From NCBI RefSeq assembly GCF_000775285.1, contig NZ_JJML01000016.1, positions 169,493 through 211,313 on the forward strand: a DNA stretch of 41,821 nt, in the 5' to 3' direction. Both the position numbers and the translations under genes were made by a program. Below, piece by piece: positions 10,042-18,789 of the stretch. The first letter of the stretch is position 1. Each line of letters starts with the position of its first letter. This DNA comes from Neosynechococcus sphagnicola sy1 (GTDB lineage: Bacteria > Cyanobacteriota > Cyanobacteriia > Neosynechococcales > Neosynechococcaceae). A model generated the notes under the pieces. The model saw only the letters and a list, made by a program, of their open reading frames with translations, did not search any database and was not told the DNA's origin.

Positions 10042-10905
10042 TTATGACTCCCGCCCGCCTCGACCCCGCTTGGAAGCCTTGCGACGACGACGGACAATCA
10101 GATCATTACTCCGCTTTTTGCGCTTCCGGGTTTTATATCCCAAGGCGGGTTTACCCCAAGGGGTAACAGGACCACTACGACCAATGGGTGCCCGACCTTC
10201 ACCCCCACCGTGGGGGTGATCCACTGGGTTCATTACACTTCCTCGCACTTCAGGACGCCGTCCTTTCCAGCGCTTGCGCCCGGCCTTACCTAAACTGATG
10301 TTGCGAACATCAAGATTGCCGACTTGACCAATGGTGGCATAGCACTCGCGACGAACCTTGCGAACTTCCCCGGACGGGAACTGCAAGGTGACATAATCAC
10401 CTTCTTTCGCCTTCACTTGGGCAGTGGCACCAGCAGCACGGACAATCTGCCCCCCTTTACCGGGAACCAATTCCACGTTGTGCACATTGGTTCCCAACGG
10501 CACATTGCCTAAAGGTAAGGCATTGCCAATTTCAATCGCTGCCTCTGGCCCTGAGATCACAATGCTGCCGACCGCCAAACCCACGGGATGGAGGATGTAC
10601 CGCTTCTCGCCATCCTGGTAGTAAAGCAAGGCGATCCGGGCATTGCGATTCGGATCATATTCAATGCCAGCAACCTTAGCCGGTACGTTGTGCTTTTCAC
10701 GCCGAAAGTCAACTTGGCGATAGAGCTGTTTATGCCCCCCACCCCGATGGCGGCAGGTGATGACACCGCGATTATTGCGACCCTTAGGTGAGTGCCGCGA
10801 TTTTGTCAGAGATTTTTCTGGCTCACTGCGGGTGACCTCCGCAAAGTCGGAAACCGTGTGTTCACGGGTGCTGGGGGTATAAGGTCTGTAAGCTCGGATG
10901 CCCAT
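10042..10905 (-). CDS. rplB: 50S ribosomal protein L2 (uL2)
   Basis: 287 residues, full length. L2 supports the peptidyl-transferase centre and subunit association. The highly conserved histidine-containing loop [20 protein letters not shown] is intact, as is [18 protein letters not shown] near the N-terminus. The basic C-terminus ends in [12 protein letters not shown]. Confidence 0.98.
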   Translation of the reverse strand: MGIRAYRPYTPSTREHTVSDFAEVTRSEPEKSLTKSRHSPKGRNNRGVITCRHRGGGHKQLYRQVDFRREKHNVPAKVAGIEYDPNRNARIALLYYQDGEKRYILHPVGLAVGSIVISGPEAAIEIGNALPLGNVPLGTNVHNVELVPGKGGQIVRAAGATAQVKAKEGDYVTLQFPSGEVRKVRRECYATIGQVGNLDVRNISLGKAGRKRWKGRRPEVRGSVMNPVDHPHGGGEGRAPIGRSGPVTPWGKPALGYKTRKRKKRSNDLIVRRRRKASKRGRGGRES

Positions 10906-10981
10906 AGCTTTAGGGGTGAAAGGAAATCGAAAAAATAGAGAATTCGCAGGTTAAGCAGTTGCCCGTTTATGGCACTGCTGA

Positions 10982-11284
10982 TCAAACATCAGGGAAGAGG
11001 GTAATCGAGTCACCTGCTGCCAGGGTGACAACAGCCCGTTTGTAACGGGAGCGATGCCCCGTAAACTTGCCCACCCGCCGCTGCTTCCGGGGTGGATTAG
11101 CGGTGTTGACACTGACAACCTTGACCTTGAACAGATCTTCAATTGCTGCCTTGATCTGGAGCTTGTTGGCTCGGGGAACCACTTCAAAGGTATATTGATT
11201 CAATTCCAGTAGCCGAGTGGCTTTCTCCGTCACCAGGGGACGACGGATCAAATCCGGCAAAGAGCGGACATCAATATCAGGCAC
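10982..11284 (-). CDS. rplW: 50S ribosomal protein L23 (uL23)
   Basis: 100 residues from a GTG start. L23 is at the tunnel exit and binds trigger factor and SRP. The core [20 protein letters not shown] and [20 protein letters not shown] are diagnostic. I chose the GTG because an AGGAGG ribosome-binding site lies six bases upstream and a longer frame would read back into rplD. The gene overlaps the rplD stop by eight bases, suggesting coupled translation. Confidence 0.94.
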   Translation of the reverse strand: MPDIDVRSLPDLIRRPLVTEKATRLLELNQYTFEVVPRANKLQIKAAIEDLFKVKVVSVNTANPPRKQRRVGKFTGHRSRYKRAVVTLAAGDSITLFPDV

Positions 11285-11909
11285 CGTAGACCTCCTGGAT
11301 TTTGGCAAGGGCTGCCTGAGTACTGATAATTTGATCAGCATCCAGCAGATCCGCAATATTTAGGTTGTTGGCAGCAATCAGCTTCAGGTTGCCCAGGTTC
11401 CGAGCTGATAAGTAAACGGTTTCATGCCGCTCCGCAATAATCAGCAGCACCTTGGCATCGGGTTTCACGCCCCAACGGGCGATCGCGGCTGCCAATTCTT
11501 TCGTTTTAGGCCGGGGGAGATGCTGGGCAAAATCCTCCACCACAATCAGGTCGGGAACCCGACTCTGAAAAGCAGTGCGCAGAGCCAGCCGCCGCTCCTT
11601 ACGATTCATCTTGAGAACGTAATCTCTGGGCTTCGGCCCAAAGATGACCCCCCCCTTACGCCACAGCGGGGAGCGATTGGAACCGGCACGAGCGCGTCCC
11701 GTTCCCTTCTGCCGCCAGGGTTTACGTCCACCCCCCCGAACTTCGGCGCGGGTCTTGGTGGAGGCATTTCCTTGACGGGCATTGGTGAGTTGGCGACACA
11801 GAGCCCGATGGACAATGTGAGCTGCGGTCGTCTCACTGGCAACGCGCAGATCTAGCGCCGCTTCCCCAACTTGTTCTCCCTGCCAATTTTGAACGACACA
11901 GTTGACCAT
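11277..11909 (-). CDS. rplD: 50S ribosomal protein L4 (uL4)
   Basis: 210 residues, full length. L4 forms part of the tunnel constriction with L22. The extended loop [33 protein letters not shown] is intact and diagnostic, followed by [18 protein letters not shown]. In E. coli L4 autoregulates this operon; nothing in this sequence allows that to be judged here. Confidence 0.97.
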   Translation of the reverse strand: MVNCVVQNWQGEQVGEAALDLRVASETTAAHIVHRALCRQLTNARQGNASTKTRAEVRGGGRKPWRQKGTGRARAGSNRSPLWRKGGVIFGPKPRDYVLKMNRKERRLALRTAFQSRVPDLIVVEDFAQHLPRPKTKELAAAIARWGVKPDAKVLLIIAERHETVYLSARNLGNLKLIAANNLNIADLLDADQIISTQAALAKIQEVYGA

Positions 11910-11921
11910 GTTGCTTGCTCC

Positions 11922-12563
11922 TTATTGAGAACTCCCAACTTGCTTGGCAGGGACGATATTGAGGAGGGCACCAGGTTTCCCCGGAACGGCACCTTTGATC
12001 AGCAGTAAATTGCGATCGGCATCAATGCGGATCACGGTCAATTTACGTAGGGTGACCCGATCCCCCCCCAGACGTCCTGCCATCCGCTTGCCGGGATAAA
12101 CTCGCCCTGGTGTAGTCCCCGCTCCGATGGAACCCGGTTGGCGGTGGTTTTTAGAACCATGGGACATCGGTCCTCGCCCAAAATTGTGGCGTTTTTGGTA
12201 ACCTGCAAACCCTCGGCCAATGCTGGTTCCAATGACATCAACGCTCTGACCCGGCGTAAAGATGTCTGCTTTAATTTGCTGTCCGAGGGCAAAGGTCTCG
12301 GGATCATCGAGGCGATACTCCCGCAAATGCCGCATCGGTGGCGCACCAGACTTGGCGAGATGACCCAATTCAGGCTGATTTAGTGCCTTCTGGGACACTT
12401 CACTAAACCCCACTTGGACAGCAGCATAGCCTTCCTTCGATCGCGTCTTAATTTGTGTAACGGTACATGGCCCTGCCTGCACAACGGTGACTGGAATCGC
12501 CTTACCCGTCGCGTCAAACACCTGGGTCATACCAAGTTTTGTTCCCAGAATTCCCAAGGACAC
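11922..12563 (-). CDS. rplC: 50S ribosomal protein L3 (uL3)
   Basis: 213 residues from a GTG start; first gene of the superoperon, as expected in cyanobacteria where rpsJ lies in the str operon. L3 is an early assembly protein near the peptidyl-transferase centre. Motifs: [16 protein letters not shown] at the N-terminus and [20 protein letters not shown], containing the conserved Gln that is methylated in many bacteria. The GTG has AAGGAG (12574-12579) ten bases upstream; a longer frame starting at 12599 would add twelve residues not usual in the family and has no good ribosome-binding site. Confidence 0.92.
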   Translation of the reverse strand: MSLGILGTKLGMTQVFDATGKAIPVTVVQAGPCTVTQIKTRSKEGYAAVQVGFSEVSQKALNQPELGHLAKSGAPPMRHLREYRLDDPETFALGQQIKADIFTPGQSVDVIGTSIGRGFAGYQKRHNFGRGPMSHGSKNHRQPGSIGAGTTPGRVYPGKRMAGRLGGDRVTLRKLTVIRIDADRNLLLIKGAVPGKPGALLNIVPAKQVGSSQ

Positions 12564-12686
12564 AGTAACTGGTCTCCTTAACTTAGACACCTCAAACATG
12601 GACTGCTAACAGCAAGTCCACGAACTATCCTGCCAATCCGCCTAGGGAATTAGCGTCAGACAATTAATTGTTGCTCTACGCAGCTA

Positions 12687-12699
12687 AACCTAGTAGGTT
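12687..12699. promoter_or_regulatory. short palindrome AACCTA-G-TAGGTT upstream of rplC
   Basis: A perfect 6-1-6 inverted repeat 124 bases upstream of the rplC start. Its arms (AACCT/AGGTT) resemble those of the repeat at 34699-34712 ahead of the terminal oxidase operon, though the centre differs by one base. It could be a regulator site; with only six-base arms, chance is a real possibility. Confidence 0.3.
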
Positions 12700-12738
12700 C
12701 ACGAAGTTTCAGGTTACACTTCCTGAAAATACTGGCTA

Positions 12739-12752
12739 GAGATTAAAATCTC
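12739..12752. promoter_or_regulatory. inverted repeat GAGATT-AA-AATCTC
   Basis: A perfect 6-2-6 inverted repeat in the middle of the rplC/ndhN divergent region. Its position fits an operator or a small hairpin in a long ribosomal leader. No factor can be named from the sequence. Confidence 0.25.
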
Positions 12753-12858
12753 AACACCTACTGTTTTTGCCAGGACTTGAGTAGCAATCTACTCAGTATC
12801 CGGTTCACAAGTCAGCTTAGACAAACTCCAAAGGTTTGAGAGATTTGCTTCCGCTGCC

Positions 12859-12888
12859 TTGATTTTGGCGACAATTTAACAATATAAA
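12859..12888 (+). promoter_or_regulatory. predicted sigma70-type promoter for ndhN
   Basis: TTGATT and TATAAA are separated by 18 bases, close to the housekeeping consensus. Transcription would start near 12895, giving a 5' leader of about 125 bases before the ndhN ATG. Prediction by eye only. Confidence 0.42.
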
Positions 12889-13022
12889 TGATTGTCCTAG
12901 GTTTGTCTATAGGTAGGGTTGATTTATTTTCTGGTATTTTGGGTCTTGGGAAGGGTTTGACGCCTAATCCTGAAATCGAAGGACAGCCAAGCAGCAACAC
13001 AACGCACGAGGATGCAAGGGTT

Positions 13023-13502
13023 ATGGCACTGATTGCGATCGGTAACCAATTTGTTCAGGATCTGGAAAAATCTCAAGCCTTAGGGTTGTATGTGCCCCTG
13101 GAAGGGGGATTTGAAGGACGGTATCGGCGGCGGCTCCGAGCCGCAGGCTACACCACCTTGGTCTTGACTGCCCGCGGGTTGGGGGATCTGTCGATGTATT
13201 TGATGGGAGTCCACGGGATTCGACCGCCCCACTTAGGCAAAAAGGATATTGGCCAAGGCGCGGCGGTGGGGGCACGCTATTTTGCCCCCCCGATTGTGCA
13301 ACAACAGTTGGAGCATCTGCCCCCCACTGCTAAAGGGTTTGTGCTCTGGATCATTGAGGGATTTGTACTCTCAAATCAGGAGCTAGAATTTTTGAGTTTA
13401 CTGCCCACACTGGAGCCTCGGGTGCGGGTGGTGGTTGAAGTGGGGGGCGATCGCACCCTGCGCTGGCTGCCCTTGAAAAACACCCTGATCGCTGCCTCCT
13501 GA
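13023..13502 (+). CDS. ndhN: NAD(P)H-quinone oxidoreductase (NDH-1) subunit N
   Basis: 159 residues. NdhN is a cyanobacteria/plastid-specific subunit of the NDH-1 complex, which moves electrons from ferredoxin to plastoquinone in respiration and cyclic flow. Diagnostic stretches: GLYVPLEGGFEGRYRRRLRA, TARGLGDLSMYLMGVHGIRP and LEHLPPTAKGFVLWIIEG. The ATG at 13023 is chosen over an upstream frame extension because the family begins about ten residues before LEKSQALG. The next gene, ldpA, starts 44 bases after the stop, so they are probably co-transcribed. Confidence 0.93.
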   Translation: MALIAIGNQFVQDLEKSQALGLYVPLEGGFEGRYRRRLRAAGYTTLVLTARGLGDLSMYLMGVHGIRPPHLGKKDIGQGAAVGARYFAPPIVQQQLEHLPPTAKGFVLWIIEGFVLSNQELEFLSLLPTLEPRVRVVVEVGGDRTLRWLPLKNTLIAAS

Positions 13503-13545
13503 TCACTTTCCTTGCAAGCAAGCAGAGACAAGTTAGCATGGAGGG

Positions 13546-14712
13546 GTGACAGACTTCGATCTTCCTCTCCGGTCTCTGCAACAGGGACATTGGTTTAAGT
13601 TAATCTGTGGTGCCAGTTTTCAACATTTGCCAGCGGTGCGGAGTTTAACCCTGGCCTATGCCCTTGCTGGCGCTGACTGTATTGATGTGTCAGCCGATCC
13701 AGCGGTGGTAGCAGCGGCTCAATCTGCCCTTCAAGTCGCTCTTGAGTTGCGGCAACAGGCTCAGCAGCGAGGCTTTCTCGCCTCCGGCAAGCCGTGGCTT
13801 ATGGTGAGCTTAAATGACGGGGAAGACCCGCACTTTCGCAAAGCAGCATTTGATCCAGCCACCTGTCCCCCGGATTGTTCCCGCCCCTGTGCAACCATCT
13901 GTCCGGCTCAAGCCATTGTCTTTCCAGTGGAGGGAGCGTCTGGGGTGATCGATCAGCGCTGCTATGGTTGTGGTCGCTGTTTACCGGTGTGTCCCCTCAA
14001 CAAAATTATTACCCGATCCCACCATTCAACCCCCGCTGCGATCGCACCCTTGGTGCTGCAAATGGAGGTGGATGCCATTGAAATTCATACCCAGGTGGGT
14101 CGATTGTCAGCCTTTGAGCAACTCTGGCAGTCGCTCCAACCCTGGATTGGTCGGTTGCGATTGATGGCCATTAGTTGTCCCGACGGGGCAGGCTTGGTGG
14201 ACTATCTATGGGCACTCTCCGAAATCATCTCTCCGCTGCCTTGCCCCCTGATTTGGCAAACCGACGGTCGTCCCATGAGCGGAGATATTGGTAAAGGTAC
14301 GACCCATGCTGCCATCAAGCTTGGGGAAAAAGTCTTGGCAGCCAGACTACCGGGATATGTGCAATTAGCGGGGGGAACCAACCACTACACCGTGCCTAAA
14401 CTAGCAGCCCTGGGGTTGCTGCGCCCGACTCCCCCCTATCCGTTCCTCCCCCCCGAACCTCGGATTGCCGGGATCGCCTACGGAAGTTATGCCCGCACCC
14501 TGTTGCTGCCCTATTTAGACACGCTAGAAAAATTTCCTGGGGAGGAAGCCGTAGGAAGTGTAATATCTACCCAAGTCCCTCGTACCCTGCCCCTCGAAAC
14601 CGTGCCTGATCTGCTGTGGCAGATGGTGGCTGCCGCCCACTCACTGATTGCTCCCTTGAAAGCACTTACCCCCGACTCCTCTCGGTTGACACCGCAATCT
14701 GTGAACCTCTGA
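13546..14712 (+). CDS. ldpA: light-dependent period protein LdpA, iron-sulfur protein
   Basis: 388 residues from a GTG. In Synechococcus elongatus LdpA is a redox-active Fe-S protein that adjusts the circadian period to light/redox state. The N-terminus LQQGHWFKLICGASFQHLPA is characteristic. Two cysteine clusters are visible around residues 106-150: CPPDCSRPCATICP and CYGCGRCLPVCP, the latter a ferredoxin-type 4Fe-4S motif. The GTG was chosen by family alignment; the nearest ATG upstream runs into a stop after three codons. A GGAGGGG stretch abuts the start with almost no spacer, so translation may be weak. Confidence 0.92.
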   Translation: MTDFDLPLRSLQQGHWFKLICGASFQHLPAVRSLTLAYALAGADCIDVSADPAVVAAAQSALQVALELRQQAQQRGFLASGKPWLMVSLNDGEDPHFRKAAFDPATCPPDCSRPCATICPAQAIVFPVEGASGVIDQRCYGCGRCLPVCPLNKIITRSHHSTPAAIAPLVLQMEVDAIEIHTQVGRLSAFEQLWQSLQPWIGRLRLMAISCPDGAGLVDYLWALSEIISPLPCPLIWQTDGRPMSGDIGKGTTHAAIKLGEKVLAARLPGYVQLAGGTNHYTVPKLAALGLLRPTPPYPFLPPEPRIAGIAYGSYARTLLLPYLDTLEKFPGEEAVGSVISTQVPRTLPLETVPDLLWQMVAAAHSLIAPLKALTPDSSRLTPQSVNL

Positions 14713-14807
14713 GCCGTATCTTCAGCAGTTGCCATGGCTGCTCACCATCGCTGCCGTTGTGAACCGAATCAGGCTTAACCTGTCACTCGTCCTTCCCCCA
14801 GACCCCG

Positions 14808-16697
14808 ATGATGAGTTCTCACCCCCGCAACAGCTTTGATTCTGAAATAGACCCGCTTCCGTCTGAGGCCAATCCTGAGGCGCTGGCTGCCGCTGTCTCT
14901 ACAACCGCGATCGCCGATGATCTCCGCAAGTTGTTTGAGATTCTCCCGGATGCAATTCGGGTGCCCCTAGAGCAACATTCCCTGCGCGATCAATTGATTG
15001 AGGTGGTGATGGATCTCGGGCGTCGTCCTGAAGCCCGTTTTCCCAGCCAAGCTGATTACCTTTTAGAGACCCCCGTCAGCCGCACCGATCTCCAGCATTG
15101 TATTGATCGGGTCGGTCACTTTAGTGGCGATAACCGGGCTGGGATTGAACAAACCCTGCACCGGATCAGCGCCATGCGCAATCGCACTGGCGACATTATT
15201 GGTCTCACCTGTCGGGTGGGACGGGCGGTGTTTGGCACCATTGGGATGATTCGGGATTTGGTAGAAACAGGGCAGTCCATTTTGATGCTGGGGCGACCCG
15301 GTGTGGGTAAAACCACCGCCCTGCGAGAAATTGCCCGGGTCTTGGCGGATGACCTCCAGAAGCGGGTTGTGATCATTGATACTTCCAACGAAATTGCTGG
15401 GGATGGAGATATTCCCCATCCAGCGATCGGACGCGCTCGCCGGATGCAGGTGGCTCGCCCGGAATTGCAGCATCAGGTGATGATCGAAGCCGTGGAAAAT
15501 CACATGCCAGAAGTCATCGTCATTGATGAAATTGGCACGGAGCTAGAAGCCCTAGCAGCCCGCACCATTGCGGAACGGGGTGTTCAGCTTGTCGGCACCG
15601 CCCATGGCAATCGGATTGAAAATTTGATGAAAAATCCGACCCTTTCCGATCTAGTGGGTGGCATTCAATCCGTAACCCTGGGGGACGAAGAAGCAAGACG
15701 ACGCGGCAGTCAGAAAACTGTGTTAGAGCGCAAAGCTCCACCGACGTTTGCGATCGCAGTGGAGATGCTGGAGCGCCAGCGTTGGGTGGTCCATGAACAG
15801 GTTGCAGACAGTGTTGACAGCCTGTTACGGGGACGGCAGCCCCATCCCCAGATCCGCACGGTGAGTGAAACCGGAAAAGTCGTGATCACCCATGAGTTAT
15901 CCAGCCTGCCAGCAACTGAGAGCTTACCGGCGCAAACCCAGCAGCGGGGCACTTGGGCCAGTGGGGGTTGGCGCACCTCTGGGCAAATGCTGCCCCTGTC
16001 TCAAAAGCCGCATCTCGTTCCACCGCGATCGCCGAGGGCGGAGCCCTTGGGTAGCCATCCCCGTGGGGTTATGGAGGAACCTTCCTTTGAACAAATGCTG
16101 CAAGAATCGTTCTACCAGATGGAGCGGTTGGAACAGCCCAGTCATGGGAGTTTCAACGGTAGCGAGGGTCTGGGACTGGCTCCGAAGGAGGGGATGCCCC
16201 TGCATCTCTATCCCTATGCCGTCAGTCGCCATCAAATTGATCAAGTCATCCAGACCCTGCAACTGCCCTTGGTACTCACCAAAGATATGGACAGTGCTGA
16301 TGTGATTTTAGCCCTGCGATCGCACGTTAAAAGTCATGCCAAACTGCGGCAGCTGGCAAAGAATCGTCAACTTCCCATCCACACCCTCAAGGCCAACACC
16401 ATTCCCCAGATTGTCCGGGCACTGCGGCGGTTATTAAACCTAGATGACCCTCAGATGCCGGACGGAGAAGATGTGGGGCTGTTCATGAAGGGGGATAGTG
16501 AAGATGAAATGGAGGCTCTGGAAGAAGCCCGGCTAGCGGTGGAGCAAATTGTAATTCCCAAGGGGCAACCCGTGGAACTACTCCCCCGCTCTGCCAGTAT
16601 CCGCAAAATGCAGCATGAACTCGTGGAGCACTATCACTTAGAATCTCGCAGTTTTGGGGATGAACCCAATCGGCGACTTCGCATCTACCCTGCGTGA
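14808..16697 (+). CDS. R3H domain AAA ATPase, ycf45-like
   Basis: 629 residues. The N-terminal two thirds is a AAA-type ATPase related to plastid Ycf45 and to stage III sporulation protein AA: Walker A GRPGVGKTT near residue 165, Walker B VIVIDEIGTE near 240, and a conserved GTAHGNRIENLMKNPTLSDL segment. A variable linker rich in Pro/Ser follows (about 360-450). The C-terminus carries an R3H single-stranded nucleic acid binding motif (RKMQH, then SFGDEPNRRLRIYP). A second in-frame ATG follows the first directly. Exact cellular role unknown; the family is widespread in cyanobacteria. It converges on the DUF4335 gene with a ten-base gap. Confidence 0.88.
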   Translation: MMSSHPRNSFDSEIDPLPSEANPEALAAAVSTTAIADDLRKLFEILPDAIRVPLEQHSLRDQLIEVVMDLGRRPEARFPSQADYLLETPVSRTDLQHCIDRVGHFSGDNRAGIEQTLHRISAMRNRTGDIIGLTCRVGRAVFGTIGMIRDLVETGQSILMLGRPGVGKTTALREIARVLADDLQKRVVIIDTSNEIAGDGDIPHPAIGRARRMQVARPELQHQVMIEAVENHMPEVIVIDEIGTELEALAARTIAERGVQLVGTAHGNRIENLMKNPTLSDLVGGIQSVTLGDEEARRRGSQKTVLERKAPPTFAIAVEMLERQRWVVHEQVADSVDSLLRGRQPHPQIRTVSETGKVVITHELSSLPATESLPAQTQQRGTWASGGWRTSGQMLPLSQKPHLVPPRSPRAEPLGSHPRGVMEEPSFEQMLQESFYQMERLEQPSHGSFNGSEGLGLAPKEGMPLHLYPYAVSRHQIDQVIQTLQLPLVLTKDMDSADVILALRSHVKSHAKLRQLAKNRQLPIHTLKANTIPQIVRALRRLLNLDDPQMPDGEDVGLFMKGDSEDEMEALEEARLAVEQIVIPKGQPVELLPRSASIRKMQHELVEHYHLESRSFGDEPNRRLRIYPA

Positions 16698-16707
16698 GAT
16701 CTGAGCA

Positions 16708-18157
16708 TTAGTGCAGCGATTCCAGGAAAGTCTGCACTGTGCCACTGGGGCTGAGGACTAACCGAATGGTGGCGCTGTGGTTTCCGGGCAAAGGGGAGAC
16801 AAAGGCTTCCCCAATCAGGGGCAGACCTGTGCGATCGACATAGGTGCCAGCGGCCTGCCCCAGGGGAGTAATTTGCTGAATACTGCCGTCGGGATTGAGG
16901 TTGAGTCGATACTCCAAGGTCTGAGTTAAACCCTCCGGGGGTGTCCAACGCTGCTGAAAATAGCTGCGAATTTCTGCCACCTGGGGAATGGTGTCAAAGG
17001 CGGTATTGGCAGCGCGATCGCGGCGTTCTGGGGCAGCGGTTACCCCTGATCCATCGGGCAAACTTGGGGGCATTGCCTGCTCGTTGCTGGCTCTGGGAAT
17101 GATCACAATCCCAGGAGGGGCTGAGGAGATTGGGGGCAGATCCGGGGCAGCGGCGATCGCCCCGGCGGGGGGGGCGGTGGGAGCGGGGAGTTGGGCACGG
17201 GGGGCAAGGTCGTGGCGGCTAGCGGCTCACCGGCAGCCTCTGCAGCGGGAACGGGGGGTAACTGCTGGGGAGAAGTCGCCAGGGTTTTGGGGACGGGCAG
17301 GGTGGACAACGGCTTCCCTGCTGGCTGCTGGTTGGCACTGCCCACCGCTGGCACACTCACCAGTTGCATCGCCGGACGATTGACCCATTGCACGGCAACG
17401 GTGGTGAGACCGGCTGTGATCGCCGCGATCGCGGCGGTGCGGAGCCACTCTGGGGGCATCCGTAGGGAAGGCCAACGACGCTGTTCCAGGCGGGACTGGA
17501 TTTCGGTTTCGTAGGCATCCAGCACCGTGGCTAAATCAAACAGTTGCAGGACAGTCAACCGCCAGACGCGCCCGGTGGCCTCTGTAGCCAGAACCCCTAG
17601 AAATAGATCGTGGGAGACCAGCCCTCGGGGTTGAAGGTAGATCTGATCGGAGAGCAGTTCCGAGGGTCGATCCGGTTCGCTGAGACTGGGAATCGGCACG
17701 GGTGAGGTTGGCAGTTCTGTCAGCCCCTCGGCACTGCCGGGACGATGGACAACCGGAGGTTGCCCTACCCCCTTCAGATCTGACTGACAACGGTTGCCGC
17801 TCACGGGGGGAGGGCTGGGGGAGGCATCTGGCTGCTAATGGCTGACAGCCTGGCTGGAGGCAGCAGTGGGTGGGCGAGTAAGGTCTGAACATAGGTTTCA
17901 ACAGCCCTATGTAACGCGGTGAGCTGGGGGCGATCGCCTTGCAGCACCAGTGCCTGATCCCCAGGGAGACGGGGATCGTCCAAGCTGAGTTGGAAGACAA
18001 TCTCCTGGAACCGGGGACGCTTGACCCAGCGAGACAGCAGGGATTGCGAGGCATTGATTTCCAGGATCCAGGAAGGCGAGAGATAGTGGCGCACAGTTGG
18101 GGGAGGCAGGGACATGGCAGCTAGGTTGCAGGGGGGGCAGCAGTGGATAGAAACCAT
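16708..18157 (-). CDS. DUF4335 domain membrane protein (two apparent frameshifts)
   Basis: Cyanobacterial protein of unknown function, expected 483 residues once joined. The N-terminal part (ILEINASQSLLSRWV..., FQLSLDDPRLPGDQALVLQG) lies in one frame; the middle (IYLQPRGLVSHDLFLGVLAT, then a single likely membrane helix around TAAIAAITAGLTTVAVQWVN) in a second; the C-terminal part (SYFQQRWTPPEGLTQTLEYR ... SPSGTVQTFLESLH) in a third. One base appears missing near the G6 run at 17805-17810 and another in the G8 run at 17167-17174. Each break creates a GTGA overlap that mimics coupled genes, but the three pieces together match one family. It sits two bases after DUF3038, with which it travels in many cyanobacteria. 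Confidence 0.85.
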
Positions 18158-18159
18158 GG

Positions 18160-18744
18160 TTAGGGAGTGGAGCGCTCCAAGAGAGCCAGCCAGAAGTGAC
18201 GCGGCCCACTGGCAGCGCTGTAGAACAGTAAGTCAATCAGCAGCTTCAGGGCGAGGTGGGACAGCACCTCGGGGGAGGTCTCATCTCCAGCGGCCATCCG
18301 TTCTTGATAGAGATCACAGAAGCAATCCAAATAGTCTCCCAGGAGCGCTGACTGGTGGGGTTCTCGGTTTTGTTCAGTCAGCTGTTCCAGTAGGGCAACT
18401 GCCCGACGAATCAGCTCTTGATGCTGTTGAGCCAGATAACAACTGATCAGCACCAGCGATCGCGCCTCATCCACATCCAGTTTTTTGCGCCCCCCCTGAC
18501 CTTTGCGGAGCGGACTGGCCTGGCGCAACCGCCACAACGCCACGCGGTCGGCAATCATCTGATCCAGATCCAGATCTGCCGCTGCCTGGAGAATTGCCTC
18601 AGAACCAATATCTGCCAGCGCTTCCAAGGCCAACAGCACCAGATCCAATTGGGCTTTGATACTCTCCAACTGGGCTGGATCAGACTGAGGAACTAGGGGT
18701 TGCCGGGACAAAACAGAAACCGTTGAGTTCACAAACGAGGCCAT
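18160..18744 (-). CDS. DUF3038 domain protein
   Basis: 194 residues, no membrane segment or signal peptide; mostly helical and Leu-rich. Recognised as DUF3038 from LDLVLLALEALADIGSEAIL, the basic GQGGRKKLDVDEAR patch and the C-terminal HLALKLLIDLLFYSAASGPR. Function unknown. It is immediately followed by the DUF4335 gene and preceded at 45 bases by mutS2, so all three may share a transcript. The persistent DUF3038-DUF4335 pairing suggests the two act together, possibly a soluble partner and a membrane-anchored one; that is inference. Confidence 0.85.
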   Translation of the reverse strand: MASFVNSTVSVLSRQPLVPQSDPAQLESIKAQLDLVLLALEALADIGSEAILQAAADLDLDQMIADRVALWRLRQASPLRKGQGGRKKLDVDEARSLVLISCYLAQQHQELIRRAVALLEQLTEQNREPHQSALLGDYLDCFCDLYQERMAAGDETSPEVLSHLALKLLIDLLFYSAASGPRHFWLALLERSTP

Positions 18745-18789
18745 GGGTTCGAGGGCAATGGACCAGACGCTCCGTTGCCATTGTAGTGG

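Larger units (their letters stand above)
12564..13022. other. divergent control region between the ribosomal superoperon and ndhN
   Basis: About 460 bases without a supported gene, separating rplC (leftward) from ndhN (rightward). It holds a plausible sigma70-type promoter for ndhN and two short perfect inverted repeats listed separately. An open frame continues upstream of ndhN but the extra 45 residues do not resemble the family, so I treat it as leader. I see no clear -35/-10 pair for the ribosomal operon. Confidence 0.6.

Noticed and set aside
12888-13022. N-terminal extension of NdhN by 45 residues
   Set aside because: The extension is unlike the family and overlaps the predicted promoter; the internal ATG gives the normal 159-residue length.
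17103-17804. Three coupled genes with GTGA overlaps in place of one DUF4335 gene
   Set aside because: The three products align to successive parts of one protein family, and both junctions lie near C/G homopolymers.
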